The position numbers and the translations under genes were made by a program. Under the pieces are notes generated by a model. It was not told where the DNA came from. It did no database searches and saw only the letters and a program-made list of their open reading frames with translations. Positions 24,874 through 33,503 of a DNA stretch of 39,359 nucleotides are shown one piece after another. The stretch comes from Planctomycetota bacterium (GTDB taxonomy: Bacteria > Planctomycetota > Phycisphaerae > Phycisphaerales > UBA1924), in NCBI GenBank assembly GCA_024280755.1, contig JAJRPN010000021.1, forward strand, positions 1-39,359. Reading direction: 5' to 3'. Within the stretch, counting starts at the first letter, position 1, and the number at the start of each line of letters is the position of its first letter.

Positions 24874-25928
24874 TCGTATTGGGGGTCGAATCTTCGTGCG
24901 ATGAAACCGCTGCTTCGGTGGTCGAAGACGGATGTATTGTGCGCTCGTCGATTGTCGCCAGCCAATATGAACTCCACGAAGAGTTTGGCGGCGTGGTTCC
25001 CGAGATCGCCTCGCGCGCCCACGAACAACACATTATCCCGGTTTTGCGAGACGCGATCGAGCAAGCCGGGATTGAGCTGAGCGATATCGACGCGATCGCG
25101 GTGGGGCATCGACCCGGATTGATCGGTTCGCTGTTGGTTGGATTGAGCGCCGCCAAGGCGTTGGCGTGGTCGCTGGGCGTGCCGATGGTTGGGGTGGATC
25201 ATGTGCATGCGCATCTCTATGCCGGGATGCTCGGGCGTGAAGTGCCCAAGTTCCCTGCGCTCGGTGTTGTGATCTCTGGCGGGCATACTTCGCTCTATCG
25301 GATGGATTCAGAAATGAAACTCACTCGGCTCGGCGCGACCATCGACGACGCAATTGGCGAGGCGTTCGATAAGGTTGCCGCGATCCTGGGGCTCGGGCAT
25401 CCCGGTGGTCCAAAGCTCGACAAACTTGCAGCGACAGAAGGGGCAAACGATCGGGCATTTGATTTTCCAGTCTCGCGGCTCGGCAAAGAATCGCTTGATT
25501 TTAGCTATTCTGGATTGAAAACCTCGGTGCTGTATACCGCCAAGGGGCGACCGGCACCGCCAGCGATGAGGAACAAGCCGCCGCTACCGATGCCTGCGGT
25601 TCCAGAGCTAACCGATGAACGCAAACACGATATCGCCGCGAGTTTTCAGCGGGCTGCGGTGCGGGCACTGACACTCAAGATCGAGCGAGCACTCGGGCAT
25701 ATCCTAGGGTGCCAAACCCTGATCGTCGGCGGCGGCGTGAGTGCCAACACACTCGTCCGCTCCGAGATGATCCGTATGGCCGACAAGCATGGGCTTGAGT
25801 TGTTGATCCCCGAGATGGAGCACTGCGTCGATAACGCCGCGATGATCGCCGGGCTGGGCACGAAACTCTTTGAAGACGGATGCCGTGATGATTTCACCCT
25901 TTCGGCAGTCCCCACGGCGGCGTGCTGA
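24870..25928 (+). CDS. tsaD: tRNA threonylcarbamoyladenosine transferase subunit TsaD
   Basis: A 352-residue Kae1/TsaD enzyme that transfers the threonylcarbamoyl group to A37 of ANN-decoding tRNAs, acting with TsaB and TsaE. The ASKHA-fold N-terminus GVESSCDETAASVV, the metal-binding HVHAH (His111, His115), GHPGGP and the C-terminal HCVDNAAMIAG are all present. Start is GTG 24870, overlapping the ctpA stop by 4 bases (GTGA), so translation is coupled. Its own stop overlaps the next start (TGATG). A proline-rich insert near residues 230-245 (RPAPPAMRNKPPLPMP) is longer than in most homologues. tsaB and tsaE are not in the window. Confidence 0.95.
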   Translation: MIVLGVESSCDETAASVVEDGCIVRSSIVASQYELHEEFGGVVPEIASRAHEQHIIPVLRDAIEQAGIELSDIDAIAVGHRPGLIGSLLVGLSAAKALAWSLGVPMVGVDHVHAHLYAGMLGREVPKFPALGVVISGGHTSLYRMDSEMKLTRLGATIDDAIGEAFDKVAAILGLGHPGGPKLDKLAATEGANDRAFDFPVSRLGKESLDFSYSGLKTSVLYTAKGRPAPPAMRNKPPLPMPAVPELTDERKHDIAASFQRAAVRALTLKIERALGHILGCQTLIVGGGVSANTLVRSEMIRMADKHGLELLIPEMEHCVDNAAMIAGLGTKLFEDGCRDDFTLSAVPTAAC

Positions 25929-26479
25929 TGTCCAAAGATTTCTTCGACAAAATCGATCAACCCGTCAAACGCCCGGCTCATCCAGCGGCGTTGGACAAAG
26001 AAACACTCATGAAGGTATGCAAGATCACGCGCGGGCGTGCATCTGGACCGGGCGGTCAGCATCGCAATAAGGTCGAGACGCATATCACGGTCGAGCATCT
26101 TCCCAGTGGGATCGATGCCCAAGCGGGCGAGCGTCGATTGGCCAAGGAAAACCAGAGCGTGGCGATCCGCAGGCTTCGGCTCAAACTCGCGATGGGGGTT
26201 CGTGTTGATGTGCCCGCGGGTGATATCCGATCCGAGCTTTGGCGCGGGCGTTGCAGAAAGAAAAAGATCGTGTGCAGCGTGAAGCATACAGATTTTCCGA
26301 CGCTGCTGGCGGAGGCGTTGGATGTGATCGAGGCGAGCGGGTTTGATGTCAAGAAGGCTGCTGCTCGGCTCGAATGTTCGACGACGCAACTCATCCGATT
26401 CATCGCCGATCACCGCCCAGCGTTCGAACAACTCAATCAATCACGCGAAGATCACGGATTACACAAGCTCAAGGCGTGA
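25928..26479 (+). CDS. RF1-domain (GGQ) protein with C-terminal HTH-like region
   Basis: A 183-residue protein with the peptidyl-tRNA hydrolysis domain of class I release factors: SGPGGQHRNKVETHI, GGQ at 42-44. It lacks the codon-recognition domains of RF1/RF2. Unlike ArfB it has no obvious basic unstructured tail for the mRNA channel. The C-terminus (about 139-160, DVKKAAARLECSTTQLIRFI) resembles a FIS-type helix-turn-helix. Family members may rescue stalled ribosomes or release peptides from free subunits; the real role is unknown. ATG 25928 shares one base with the tsaD stop. hflX, a ribosome-splitting GTPase, follows 32 bases later, fitting a translation-quality set. Confidence 0.75.
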   Translation: MSKDFFDKIDQPVKRPAHPAALDKETLMKVCKITRGRASGPGGQHRNKVETHITVEHLPSGIDAQAGERRLAKENQSVAIRRLRLKLAMGVRVDVPAGDIRSELWRGRCRKKKIVCSVKHTDFPTLLAEALDVIEASGFDVKKAAARLECSTTQLIRFIADHRPAFEQLNQSREDHGLHKLKA

Positions 26480-26511
26480 TTTGCGTGTCCTGATGGGTAC
26501 ACTAAGGGCGT

Positions 26512-28002
26512 ATGCCACCATCAAAAGATCGCGATTCCATTCAAATGAAGGCCGAGAAAACAGTGCTTGCTGCACTGCGACTGCCCGATTCAACCTACGA
26601 CCAGCGAGATTCGTTCGGTGAACTGCGCGAACTCGCGGTCCAAGCCGGCGCGATCATCGTCGGCGAGATCGAACAACGCAAAGACCGACCCGAACCCGCG
26701 ACCTTCATGGGCAAGGGCAAGGTCGAAGAGCTTCGAGACTTGTGCGATGCGACCAATGCTAGTTCGATTATTTTCGATCATGATCTTTCGCCCAATCAGA
26801 TCGGTAATATCCAAGAGATCACCAACTGCAAGGTGCTCGATCGTTCTGAGTTGATTCTCGATATCTTTGCCTCTCGCGCATCGACGCACGAAGCCAAGCT
26901 GCAAGTTGAGATCGCCCAGCTTGAATATACCTTCCCACGGTTGCGTGCGATGTGGACGCATCTTGAGCGCCTCGGCGGCGCGAGCGGTGCCGGCGGCATG
27001 GGCGGCATGGGCACACGCGGACCGGGCGAGCAACAGCTCGAAGTTGACCGTCGATTGGTCCAACGCCGAAAGCTTGTGCTTCAGCGCGAGCTCGACGAGA
27101 TCCAGTTGCGCAAGCGCCGAGCGGTCGAGAAGCGAAACACAGATCACTTTACCATCGGGCTTGTTGGCTATACCAACGCCGGCAAGAGCACGCTGTTTAA
27201 TACACTCACCGAAGGCGGCGCCTATGCAGACAATCGTGTGTTTGCGACATTGATGACCCGCACCCGCGAGTGGGACATGGGTGGCGGGCACACCGCGATG
27301 TTGTCGGACACTGTTGGTTTCGTGCGCGATCTGCCTCACCATTTGGTTGCATCATTCCGGGCAACACTCGAAGAAGCAACCCATGCGGATTTACTCTTGG
27401 TGATGCTCGATGTGTCTGATCCAAGCTCAGAGCTGCAGTTTGAAACAGTGATGAAAACGCTCGATGAGTTGTTCGAAGAGGTTGAGGAGCGTCAGAAGAA
27501 AGATGCGATCCGAGCCAAGCGTGACGGGACGACCGATTTTATTGCGTATAAGCGACCAGAGCTGCTGATCCTTCTCAACAAGGCTGATATCGATACCGTT
27601 GACGAGCAGGACATTCTGTATTGGCAGTCTCGATCGGTGGGGGCGATCCCGATCTGTTCGATCGAAGTTGAGGAAGGCGAAGAGCTGCCGATGGGGCAAG
27701 AAGAGCTCATCAAGCGGGTGCAGGAGATCTCGCTCGGTGCCATCGAAGAACTCGATATTACGGTCCCGCTTTCAGATTCAAAGACGATCCATATCATTGA
27801 GAATCGTGCAGAGGTGCTCGATCGAACCTATGAAGGGCAGGTTGTGATCCTGCGAGCCAAGATCGGGCGCAACCAGCTCGCCAAGCTCCGTTCTGCGGGC
27901 GCAAAGATGTGGGTGATGACGCCGCAGGGCGAACCCTACTTTGCCAATGATGAAAAAATCGGCTGGGTGCACAACCCAGCCGAAGGGAATACAGATTTTT
28001 GA
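26512..28002 (+). CDS. hflX: Ribosome-associated GTPase HflX
   Basis: A 496-residue GTPase that binds and splits ribosomes, notably under stress. The N-terminal HflX domain includes ATFMGKGKVEEL, DHDLSPNQ and the glycine-rich GGASGAGGMGGMGTRGPGE linker loop (about 155-173). The G domain has G1 GYTNAGKST (219-227), G3 DTVGF (266-270) and G4 NKAD (356-359). A C-terminal domain follows to 496. AAGGG lies just before the ATG. It is last in the ctpA - tsaD - GGQ protein run. The end of the coding sequence carries a 10-bp stem (27959-27968 with 27974-27983). Confidence 0.95.
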   Translation: MPPSKDRDSIQMKAEKTVLAALRLPDSTYDQRDSFGELRELAVQAGAIIVGEIEQRKDRPEPATFMGKGKVEELRDLCDATNASSIIFDHDLSPNQIGNIQEITNCKVLDRSELILDIFASRASTHEAKLQVEIAQLEYTFPRLRAMWTHLERLGGASGAGGMGGMGTRGPGEQQLEVDRRLVQRRKLVLQRELDEIQLRKRRAVEKRNTDHFTIGLVGYTNAGKSTLFNTLTEGGAYADNRVFATLMTRTREWDMGGGHTAMLSDTVGFVRDLPHHLVASFRATLEEATHADLLLVMLDVSDPSSELQFETVMKTLDELFEEVEERQKKDAIRAKRDGTTDFIAYKRPELLILLNKADIDTVDEQDILYWQSRSVGAIPICSIEVEEGEELPMGQEELIKRVQEISLGAIEELDITVPLSDSKTIHIIENRAEVLDRTYEGQVVILRAKIGRNQLAKLRSAGAKMWVMTPQGEPYFANDEKIGWVHNPAEGNTDF

Positions 28003-28006
28003 CTGA

Positions 28007-28086
28007 ACGAGCCGCGACCGTGAGGGAGCGGGTTTTTGCGTGGTCAGTGAGTTATCCAAGACCGCTTCCTGACGGTCGCGGCTCGT
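28007..28086. repeat. Long inverted repeat between convergent hflX and DUF1015 genes
   Basis: The arms 28007-28031 and 28062-28086 are reverse complements with two mismatches, around a 30-base loop. The outer part, ACGAGCCGCGACCGT, is perfectly paired. GAGCCGCGACCGT-type palindromes recur between genes in other planctomycete genomes (from memory). It sits between two convergent stops and could act on both transcripts. Confidence 0.85.
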
Positions 28087-28092
28087 CAGAGG

Positions 28093-29439
28093 TTACCGAA
28101 GTGGATTAAACCACAAGCCCGTTGCGAGCTTTGGATAAAAGAAGGTCGACTTCTGAGGCATCAACTCGCCGGCCCGTGAGATATCACGCACAGCGTCGAG
28201 CGGTGTTGGGCGAACGATGATCGCCAACTGAGGCTTGCCGCCGCCGGCGATCGATGACCCGGTTTCTTCACCTTTGCCAATCGCGAGCACTTCATCGATG
28301 GAGTGGGGGAATGCCCAGTTGATTGGGTCGCCGTTGTTGAGTTCTGGCTGGCAGATTTCTTCGACGATCAGGTGCTGGATGATCGCGACATCGAGATTGC
28401 GCCAGGCTTGGGTTTGCTTTGGGAACTGCATTTCCAATGGATCTTTAACCGCTGGCCAGGCGCCGAAACACAAGCCGGTGGCGTAGTCAAAGATACCAAA
28501 GGCATTGGTTTGCTCACGCTCGGCGAGGGTGTCCATCTGCGAAAGGAAGGTCTGCGGATCGTTGTCGATCGGCTCGATGTTGAGCAAACCTTGCGAGACC
28601 TCAATGAATTTTTCGATCTCGTAGTGCTCCATGCCCCCAAGCACGCGATGGGTTGGGCCGATGGCCAAGCCTGGATCAGACATCGATACAAGCACGAACA
28701 TGGTTCGTCGAGCCGGGTGATCCGCAGCGACTTCGCCCTTGGCTTCAAGATCCGCGAGGTAGTTGAGCGCGGTGTTGTAGCGATGGTGCCCGTCGGCTAC
28801 AAACACATCATCGCCCGCGAGCGATGCCTGGTATTGGGCAATTGTTTCGGTGTCGTCAATCGTCCAGATTTCTTGCTTGATCCCATCACCCATGTCGGCG
28901 TGCATGTCGGCATCGCGCGAGGCCATGACCGTGTGGAGGATGTTCACAGCCGAGCCATCTTCGTCTGGATGGAGTCCGAAGATCGGGGAGAACTGACACG
29001 CCGAGGCGTTCATCAGGGCTTTGCGATCTTCCTTTGGGCCGCCAAAGGTTTGTTCGTGTGCAAGGATGCCGCCACCATCGCGATTGCCAAAGGCAACGGT
29101 GTCAAGCGTGACCGCCATGCCGCAGCGTTGGAAGGTTTCGCCTTCAAACTCGAAGGTCTGGCGATAGGCAAAGATCGCGGGTGTTTCGCGTTGTGACAAG
29201 ATACCTGATGCAAGCATCGAGCGGTATGAATCACCCGCATCTCGATATGCTTTGTCTGGTCCAAGTTCTTTGGCAGGAACATGAGGCAGGTCGATTGCAA
29301 CAACATTGTGGGCATTGCGATCGAGCATGGCTTTTTTGGCAGCAAGATCGAGCACATCATATGGAGGCGCGATCAGCTCGGAGACATCGCCGACGCCTTG
29401 GTGATATTGAACAGCTTTGAATGGATGGATTGCAGGCAT
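28093..29439 (-). CDS. DUF1015 family protein
   Basis: A 448-residue cytoplasmic protein matching DUF1015. Family marks are the N-terminal HPFKAVQY and APPYDVL, the central VADGHHRYNTALNY, and the C-terminal FPHSIDEVLA and STFFYPKLATGL. The molecular function of the family is not established; the conserved DGHHRY suggests a catalytic or ligand site. The start ATG 29439 has AAAGGG five bases upstream. It stands alone on the minus strand, convergent with hflX and divergent from purQ. Confidence 0.9.
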   Translation of the reverse strand: MPAIHPFKAVQYHQGVGDVSELIAPPYDVLDLAAKKAMLDRNAHNVVAIDLPHVPAKELGPDKAYRDAGDSYRSMLASGILSQRETPAIFAYRQTFEFEGETFQRCGMAVTLDTVAFGNRDGGGILAHEQTFGGPKEDRKALMNASACQFSPIFGLHPDEDGSAVNILHTVMASRDADMHADMGDGIKQEIWTIDDTETIAQYQASLAGDDVFVADGHHRYNTALNYLADLEAKGEVAADHPARRTMFVLVSMSDPGLAIGPTHRVLGGMEHYEIEKFIEVSQGLLNIEPIDNDPQTFLSQMDTLAEREQTNAFGIFDYATGLCFGAWPAVKDPLEMQFPKQTQAWRNLDVAIIQHLIVEEICQPELNNGDPINWAFPHSIDEVLAIGKGEETGSSIAGGGKPQLAIIVRPTPLDAVRDISRAGELMPQKSTFFYPKLATGLWFNPLR

Positions 29440-29507
29440 GGTGCCCTTTCATGATCACGAGATGTATTATCGTGGAGAATCGTATCGTGAATAGTCAACT
29501 TGTCCCC

Positions 29508-29527
29508 GATGGGCACTCGCCCATCGT
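29508..29527 (+). promoter_or_regulatory. Stem-loop in the purQ leader
   Basis: CGATGGGC (29508-29515) and GCCCATCG (29520-29527) form a perfect 8-bp stem with an ACTC loop, about 70 bases before the purQ start in the 159-base divergent gap. No T-tract follows, so it is not a simple terminator. It could be an operator or an RNA structure; neither can be shown here. Confidence 0.35.
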
Positions 29528-29598
29528 CTCCGCAATTATATGCACCAACTCGCCAAATCTCAGCCTGATTCATCGAGAGTTGGGAGCTACGATCGTTC

Positions 29599-30390
29599 AT
29601 GCCCATGCCCAAAGCACTCGTCATCAGAACGGCCGGTACAAACTGCGATGTCGAGCTCTGCCGGGCGTTTACGCTCGCAGGCGCTGGGGTCGAACTGGTC
29701 CATTTAGACCGATTGCTCGCCGATCCGGCTCAAATCGCACAGTTTGACCTCATCGGATTCCCCGGCGGGTTCTCCTATGGCGACGATATCGCTTCAGGAC
29801 GCATCAAGGCGATGCACACCCGCGAGAAGTTGATGCCTGAGCTGCTCAAGGCCGGCGATCGAGGCGTGCCGATGATCGGGATTTGCAACGGATTCCAGGT
29901 CATGGTGCAGATCGGCCTTTTGCCCAACAGCTTGCCCGGCACACAGAATCACGATTCATGTGTGGCCTTGACCGACAACGATCACGGGCGGTTCATCGAC
30001 CAGTGGGTGGGTATGAAGGCCAACGCGAGTTCAAACTGTATCTGGACCCAAGGGCTCAACGATATTGAGGGTGAGATCCTCTATCCGGTCGCGCATGGCG
30101 AAGGACGATTCGTGACCAAAGATCAGGCAACACTCGATCTGCTCAAAGCTGGCAATCAGATCGCACTTCGGTATAGCGAAGACATCAACGGCTCGATCGA
30201 ACAGATCGCAGGCATCTGCGATCCAACGGGGCGGATCTTTGGATTGATGCCTCACCCTGAGCGATCGCTCGAATGGAACCGTCATCCATATTGGACACGC
30301 CTCGATGAACACACCATGTCGTCGCAAACCCCAGGGTTGAAAATTTTTACCAATGCGGTCCAAGCGGTCAGCAAGCAAACTGTCTCATAG
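29599..30390 (+). CDS. purQ: Phosphoribosylformylglycinamidine synthase subunit PurQ
   Basis: A 263-residue glutamine amidotransferase (class I) that supplies ammonia to PurL for step four of purine synthesis. The nucleophile is Cys96 in GICNGFQ; His219 and Glu221 of MPHPERS complete the triad. FPGGFSYGDDIASGR is the oxyanion and interface segment. It is slightly longer than B. subtilis PurQ (227). PurL and PurS are not in the window. The start at 29599 is taken; ATG 29605 is two codons on. It heads a plus-strand run with coaD, a thioesterase and purN. Confidence 0.94.
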   Translation: MPMPKALVIRTAGTNCDVELCRAFTLAGAGVELVHLDRLLADPAQIAQFDLIGFPGGFSYGDDIASGRIKAMHTREKLMPELLKAGDRGVPMIGICNGFQVMVQIGLLPNSLPGTQNHDSCVALTDNDHGRFIDQWVGMKANASSNCIWTQGLNDIEGEILYPVAHGEGRFVTKDQATLDLLKAGNQIALRYSEDINGSIEQIAGICDPTGRIFGLMPHPERSLEWNRHPYWTRLDEHTMSSQTPGLKIFTNAVQAVSKQTVS

Positions 30391-30403
30391 AAGGATTCCA
30401 CCA

Positions 30404-30901
30404 ATGGGCGAAACAGCAGTCTATGCCGGGAGCTTTGATCCGCCGACCAACGGGCATGTGTGGATGATCGAGCAGGGCGCTCGGTTGTTCGACAAGCTCA
30501 TCGTGGCTGCGGCTCGCAACCCAGAGAAGGGCTATACCTACGAACTCGATCAACGGGTTGGTTGGCTTGAAGAGATTGTCTCCAAACATGATAATGTCGA
30601 GATCGCATCATTGGAGAACGAGTTTCTTGCCCATTATGCAAGCCGAGCCAATGCGAGGTATGTGATCCGAGGCATTCGCAACGAGATGGACTATCAATAT
30701 GAGCGTGGGATGCGCTATGTGAACTCTGATTTAAACAATCATCTTTCGACGGTGTTTTTGATGCCTCCGCGTGAGTTGTGTGAAGTGTCATCGAGCTTTG
30801 TCAAAGGGATGATCGGTCCTGATGGATGGGAACCCGTCGTCGAGCGGTATGTGCCGGCGTGTGTGTTCGCTGATCTGCTCAAGGAGCATGAAGATGAGTG
30901 A
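30404..30901 (+). CDS. coaD: Phosphopantetheine adenylyltransferase CoaD
   Basis: A 165-residue nucleotidyltransferase making dephospho-CoA from phosphopantetheine and ATP, the penultimate step of CoA synthesis. The HxGH-type motif is TNGH at 15-18 in GSFDPPTNGHVWM. The RGIRNEMDYQYERGM and EVSSSFVK segments are also typical. AAGGA lies 9 bases before ATG 30404; the gap from purQ is 13 bases. The C-terminus overlaps the start of the thioesterase gene by 8 bases. Confidence 0.94.
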   Translation: MGETAVYAGSFDPPTNGHVWMIEQGARLFDKLIVAAARNPEKGYTYELDQRVGWLEEIVSKHDNVEIASLENEFLAHYASRANARYVIRGIRNEMDYQYERGMRYVNSDLNNHLSTVFLMPPRELCEVSSSFVKGMIGPDGWEPVVERYVPACVFADLLKEHEDE

Positions 30902-31337
30902 ACAAGAACACGCGATGGGTAAGGCCCCGATTGATGAGAAGGTAATGGCGATGCGTATTGTCACGATGCCCCGTGATACAAACCCCTATGGCACGATCTT
31001 CGGGGGGATCATCCTTAGCTATATCGACCAGGCCGGGTTCGTCGAAGCCCGACGCCACGGCAATCTCGATTGGGTGACCGCTGCAATGGACAAGGTTGAG
31101 TTTCACGCTCCGGTGCATGTTGGCGATATCGTTACTTTTATCACGCATACAACCAGGCTTGGGCGCACAAGCATTGATGTCCAGATCGAGGTCGAAGCCG
31201 AGCGGTTTGAATCGCACGAGGTTGTTCATGTGACGAGTGCCAACATGACCCTTGTTGGAATGTGCGATGGCAAGCCTTTTCCATTCCGCGAAAGCCCATG
31301 CCAGAATAGACATTCTCGTGACGAGCAGAGCACATGA
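30894..31337 (+). CDS. Acyl-CoA thioesterase, hotdog fold (YciA/Acot type)
   Basis: A 147-residue hotdog-fold enzyme that hydrolyses acyl-CoA to a free acid and CoA. The active-site segment is NPYGTIFGGIILSYIDQAG, with the conserved Asn, GG and Asp of this family; FHAPVHVGDIVTF follows. ATG 30894 is chosen because AAGGAG sits 7 bases upstream, inside the end of coaD, which it overlaps by 8 bases. It overlaps purN by 4 bases (ATGA). The tight coupling to coaD suggests a link to CoA turnover. The substrate chain length is unknown. Confidence 0.88.
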   Translation: MSEQEHAMGKAPIDEKVMAMRIVTMPRDTNPYGTIFGGIILSYIDQAGFVEARRHGNLDWVTAAMDKVEFHAPVHVGDIVTFITHTTRLGRTSIDVQIEVEAERFESHEVVHVTSANMTLVGMCDGKPFPFRESPCQNRHSRDEQST

Positions 31338-31957
31338 GCTTTGACACATTGCCCAAGTTTCATTCCCCGGCTCGGCTTGCGGTGATGTTGTCTGGTTCTG
31401 GTTTTACGCTTGATAATCTCAACAAACATATCGCACAAGGCGATCTTGAAGCGGTGATCCCGGTGGTGATCGCATCGAAGGAATGCCTTGGTGCGCAAAA
31501 AGCGAGAGATGCAGGCATCGAAACACATGTACATGGCAAGACGCTCGATTCAGCGTTGCTTGATGAACTCTGCGACAAGCATGATATTGATTTGGTGGTA
31601 TTGGCCGGGTATTTGAAGCTGGTGCCGATTTCTGATCGAGTCCGAAGCCGGGTGATCAATATTCATCCTGCCTTGCTTCCAGACTTTGGCGGCAAGGGCA
31701 TGCACGGGGCGCATGTACATCAAGCGGTTGTCGAAGCTGCCGGGCGTGGCGAGGCGAATGAATCTGGGTGTACGGTTCACTTTGCCGACGAGCATTACGA
31801 TACCGGCTCAACAATTGTCCAGCTGCGATGCCCGGTCAAGGACAGCGATTGTGCACAAGATCTTGGCGATCGGGTCTTTGAACTCGAATGCCTCGCCTAT
31901 CCGCAAGCGATCAATTTACTAATTGAACGCAACGCCAACGCCAACTCACACGAATAA
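31334..31957 (+). CDS. purN: Phosphoribosylglycinamide formyltransferase PurN
   Basis: A 207-residue enzyme transferring a formyl group from 10-formyltetrahydrofolate to GAR, step three of purine synthesis. The catalytic residues are in place: Asn109 and His111 in INIHPALLP, and Asp156 in EHYDTGSTI. The N-terminal AVMLSGSGFTLDNL binds phosphate. It overlaps the thioesterase stop by 4 bases. With purQ in the same run and folA 3.9 kb downstream, one-carbon-dependent purine synthesis is well represented here. Confidence 0.94.
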   Translation: MSFDTLPKFHSPARLAVMLSGSGFTLDNLNKHIAQGDLEAVIPVVIASKECLGAQKARDAGIETHVHGKTLDSALLDELCDKHDIDLVVLAGYLKLVPISDRVRSRVINIHPALLPDFGGKGMHGAHVHQAVVEAAGRGEANESGCTVHFADEHYDTGSTIVQLRCPVKDSDCAQDLGDRVFELECLAYPQAINLLIERNANANSHE

Positions 31958-31963
31958 CACACT

Positions 31964-33412
31964 ATGAATCTATTGCGCATACTTCTGGTGCTTTGTCTGG
32001 CTGTCTCTGTTGCAGTTGCCGAGCCTCGCCCTTCGCAGCTCGAAGCGTCGGGAATCGAAGCGATGGGGCAGGGGGAGTATGAACAGGCTGAAACTGTTTT
32101 TCGTGAGTTGATCGAGTTGCGTCCGGGCTCGTTTGTTGGGCATTACAATCTTGGTGCAGCACTTTCGATGCAGGGCGACGGGCAAGGCGCAGCCGACGCG
32201 ATCTCGGCAGCGATTACCATCGGGTTTATGGATCTCGCGCAACTCAAACGAGATCCAGATCTTGATGCGATGCGGGCGATGCCATTTTATACCGAGTTGG
32301 TCGCTGGCTGGCAAGGCTTGATCCAGGCTCGGCGCGAGCATGATTTAGAACTTGTCCAGAAGATGATTCAAAAAAACATGCAGGCCCGTACCGACGACGG
32401 TCTCAAGATCGAGCTGGTGTCAGCCCATGATCAGATCGCGACAGATCAAGCGCACGAAGAGTTGCAGATGCTCTCGGGTTGGGCGATTGAGCATCTGTTC
32501 TCAGAGATTGGTCAGCCCGGTGCGATCGATGATTCGCCTTGGGTGATGGTGGTGCTGCCCGATCGGGCGGGGTTCTCTCGGTGGGCGATTTCGGTGTTTG
32601 GACCTAGTGTGCGTGGGAATACGAGTTCTGTTGGTGGGGCGTATGAGCATCAACAACGCCGGCTCGTTGCGCAAGATCTTGGAGCGACGCTTCGTCATGA
32701 GTTTATTCATGTGTTGCACTGGCGCGATATGAATCGGCTCGGGCAGGCGCATGCCCCTTGGATTCAAGAGGGTTTGGCATCGCTCGTCGAGGACTATGAC
32801 ATGCGTGGGCGCAGCCCGATGCCGGTGGCATCGTGGCGGACGAATATTGTCAAGCGGATGCACGATCGCCATCGGATGCCTTCGATCGAGAAACTTGCAT
32901 CGACACCGATGCAATCGTTTACCTCGAATCGCCCATTGGCCAAATATGCACAGGCCCGCACGATTATGCTGTATTTGCTCGATCAGCGCAAGCTCGATTC
33001 GTTCTATTCGATCTACACTGTAGAGTATGAACAAGATTCAACGGGGATCCGAGCGCTTGAGTTGGCATTGGGCAAAGAGATCGATGAGATCGAGAAGGAT
33101 TTTCGAGCATGGGTCGATCAGCTCGAAACCGTTGCCGAAACCGGGACGGATCTGAGTGCTACGCTGGGGATTGATATCGAAACCGGATCGGGTGATGGCG
33201 TGTTGGTTGTGGCGTTGCCTCCAGGATCTCGCAAGCGGACCGGGTTGAGTGTTGGATCGGTGATCACCAGGATTAATGATCATCCGACGCGTGATCTGTT
33301 CGAGATGATCCGTATTTTGGGCAAATATAGCCCGGGTCAAACCGTCACACTTCACCATCGTCGAGGCACGGTTCATAAGACCACGCAGGCGAAGCTGATC
33401 GCACGAAAATAA
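31964..33412 (+). CDS. Exported TPR - zinc metallopeptidase - PDZ protein (DUF1570-like)
   Basis: A 482-residue protein with a signal peptide (about 1-19), a TPR-like region (about 27-90), a metallopeptidase domain and a C-terminal PDZ-like domain (about 400-478). The zinc motif is HEFIH at 245-249, with the third ligand probably Glu269 in WIQEGLASLVED, as in gluzincin peptidases. Planctomycetes encode many such DUF1570-type proteins; substrates are unknown. It starts 6 bases after purN, so it may be transcribed with the purine genes although its envelope role is different. Confidence 0.8.
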   Translation: MNLLRILLVLCLAVSVAVAEPRPSQLEASGIEAMGQGEYEQAETVFRELIELRPGSFVGHYNLGAALSMQGDGQGAADAISAAITIGFMDLAQLKRDPDLDAMRAMPFYTELVAGWQGLIQARREHDLELVQKMIQKNMQARTDDGLKIELVSAHDQIATDQAHEELQMLSGWAIEHLFSEIGQPGAIDDSPWVMVVLPDRAGFSRWAISVFGPSVRGNTSSVGGAYEHQQRRLVAQDLGATLRHEFIHVLHWRDMNRLGQAHAPWIQEGLASLVEDYDMRGRSPMPVASWRTNIVKRMHDRHRMPSIEKLASTPMQSFTSNRPLAKYAQARTIMLYLLDQRKLDSFYSIYTVEYEQDSTGIRALELALGKEIDEIEKDFRAWVDQLETVAETGTDLSATLGIDIETGSGDGVLVVALPPGSRKRTGLSVGSVITRINDHPTRDLFEMIRILGKYSPGQTVTLHHRRGTVHKTTQAKLIARK

Positions 33413-33453
33413 AATCTGGTGTTTATTCTCAGCGGCTGCAACCGTTGCTCATG

Positions 33454-33468
33454 CTATGTAGTACATAG
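33454..33468. promoter_or_regulatory. Probable PadR operator (inverted repeat)
   Basis: CTATGTA-G-TACATAG is a perfect 7-bp-arm inverted repeat 35 bases before the padR start. PadR regulators commonly bind ATGT/ACAT-type dyads and repress their own genes. The ATGTA...TACAT core and its position fit an autoregulatory site. Confidence 0.6.
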
Positions 33469-33503
33469 TATGGGTGGCGTAGGCTGCCCAATGGAGAATG
33501 CTG

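Noticed and set aside
27959..27983. Intrinsic terminator at the end of hflX
   Set aside because: The perfect 10-bp stem lies inside the coding sequence and the T-run comes about 12 bases later, after AGGGAATACAGA, too far for a standard terminator.
28303..29196. A 297-codon plus-strand frame opposite the DUF1015 gene
   Set aside because: DUF1015 motifs on the minus strand are clear; the antisense product has no domain and no ribosome binding site.
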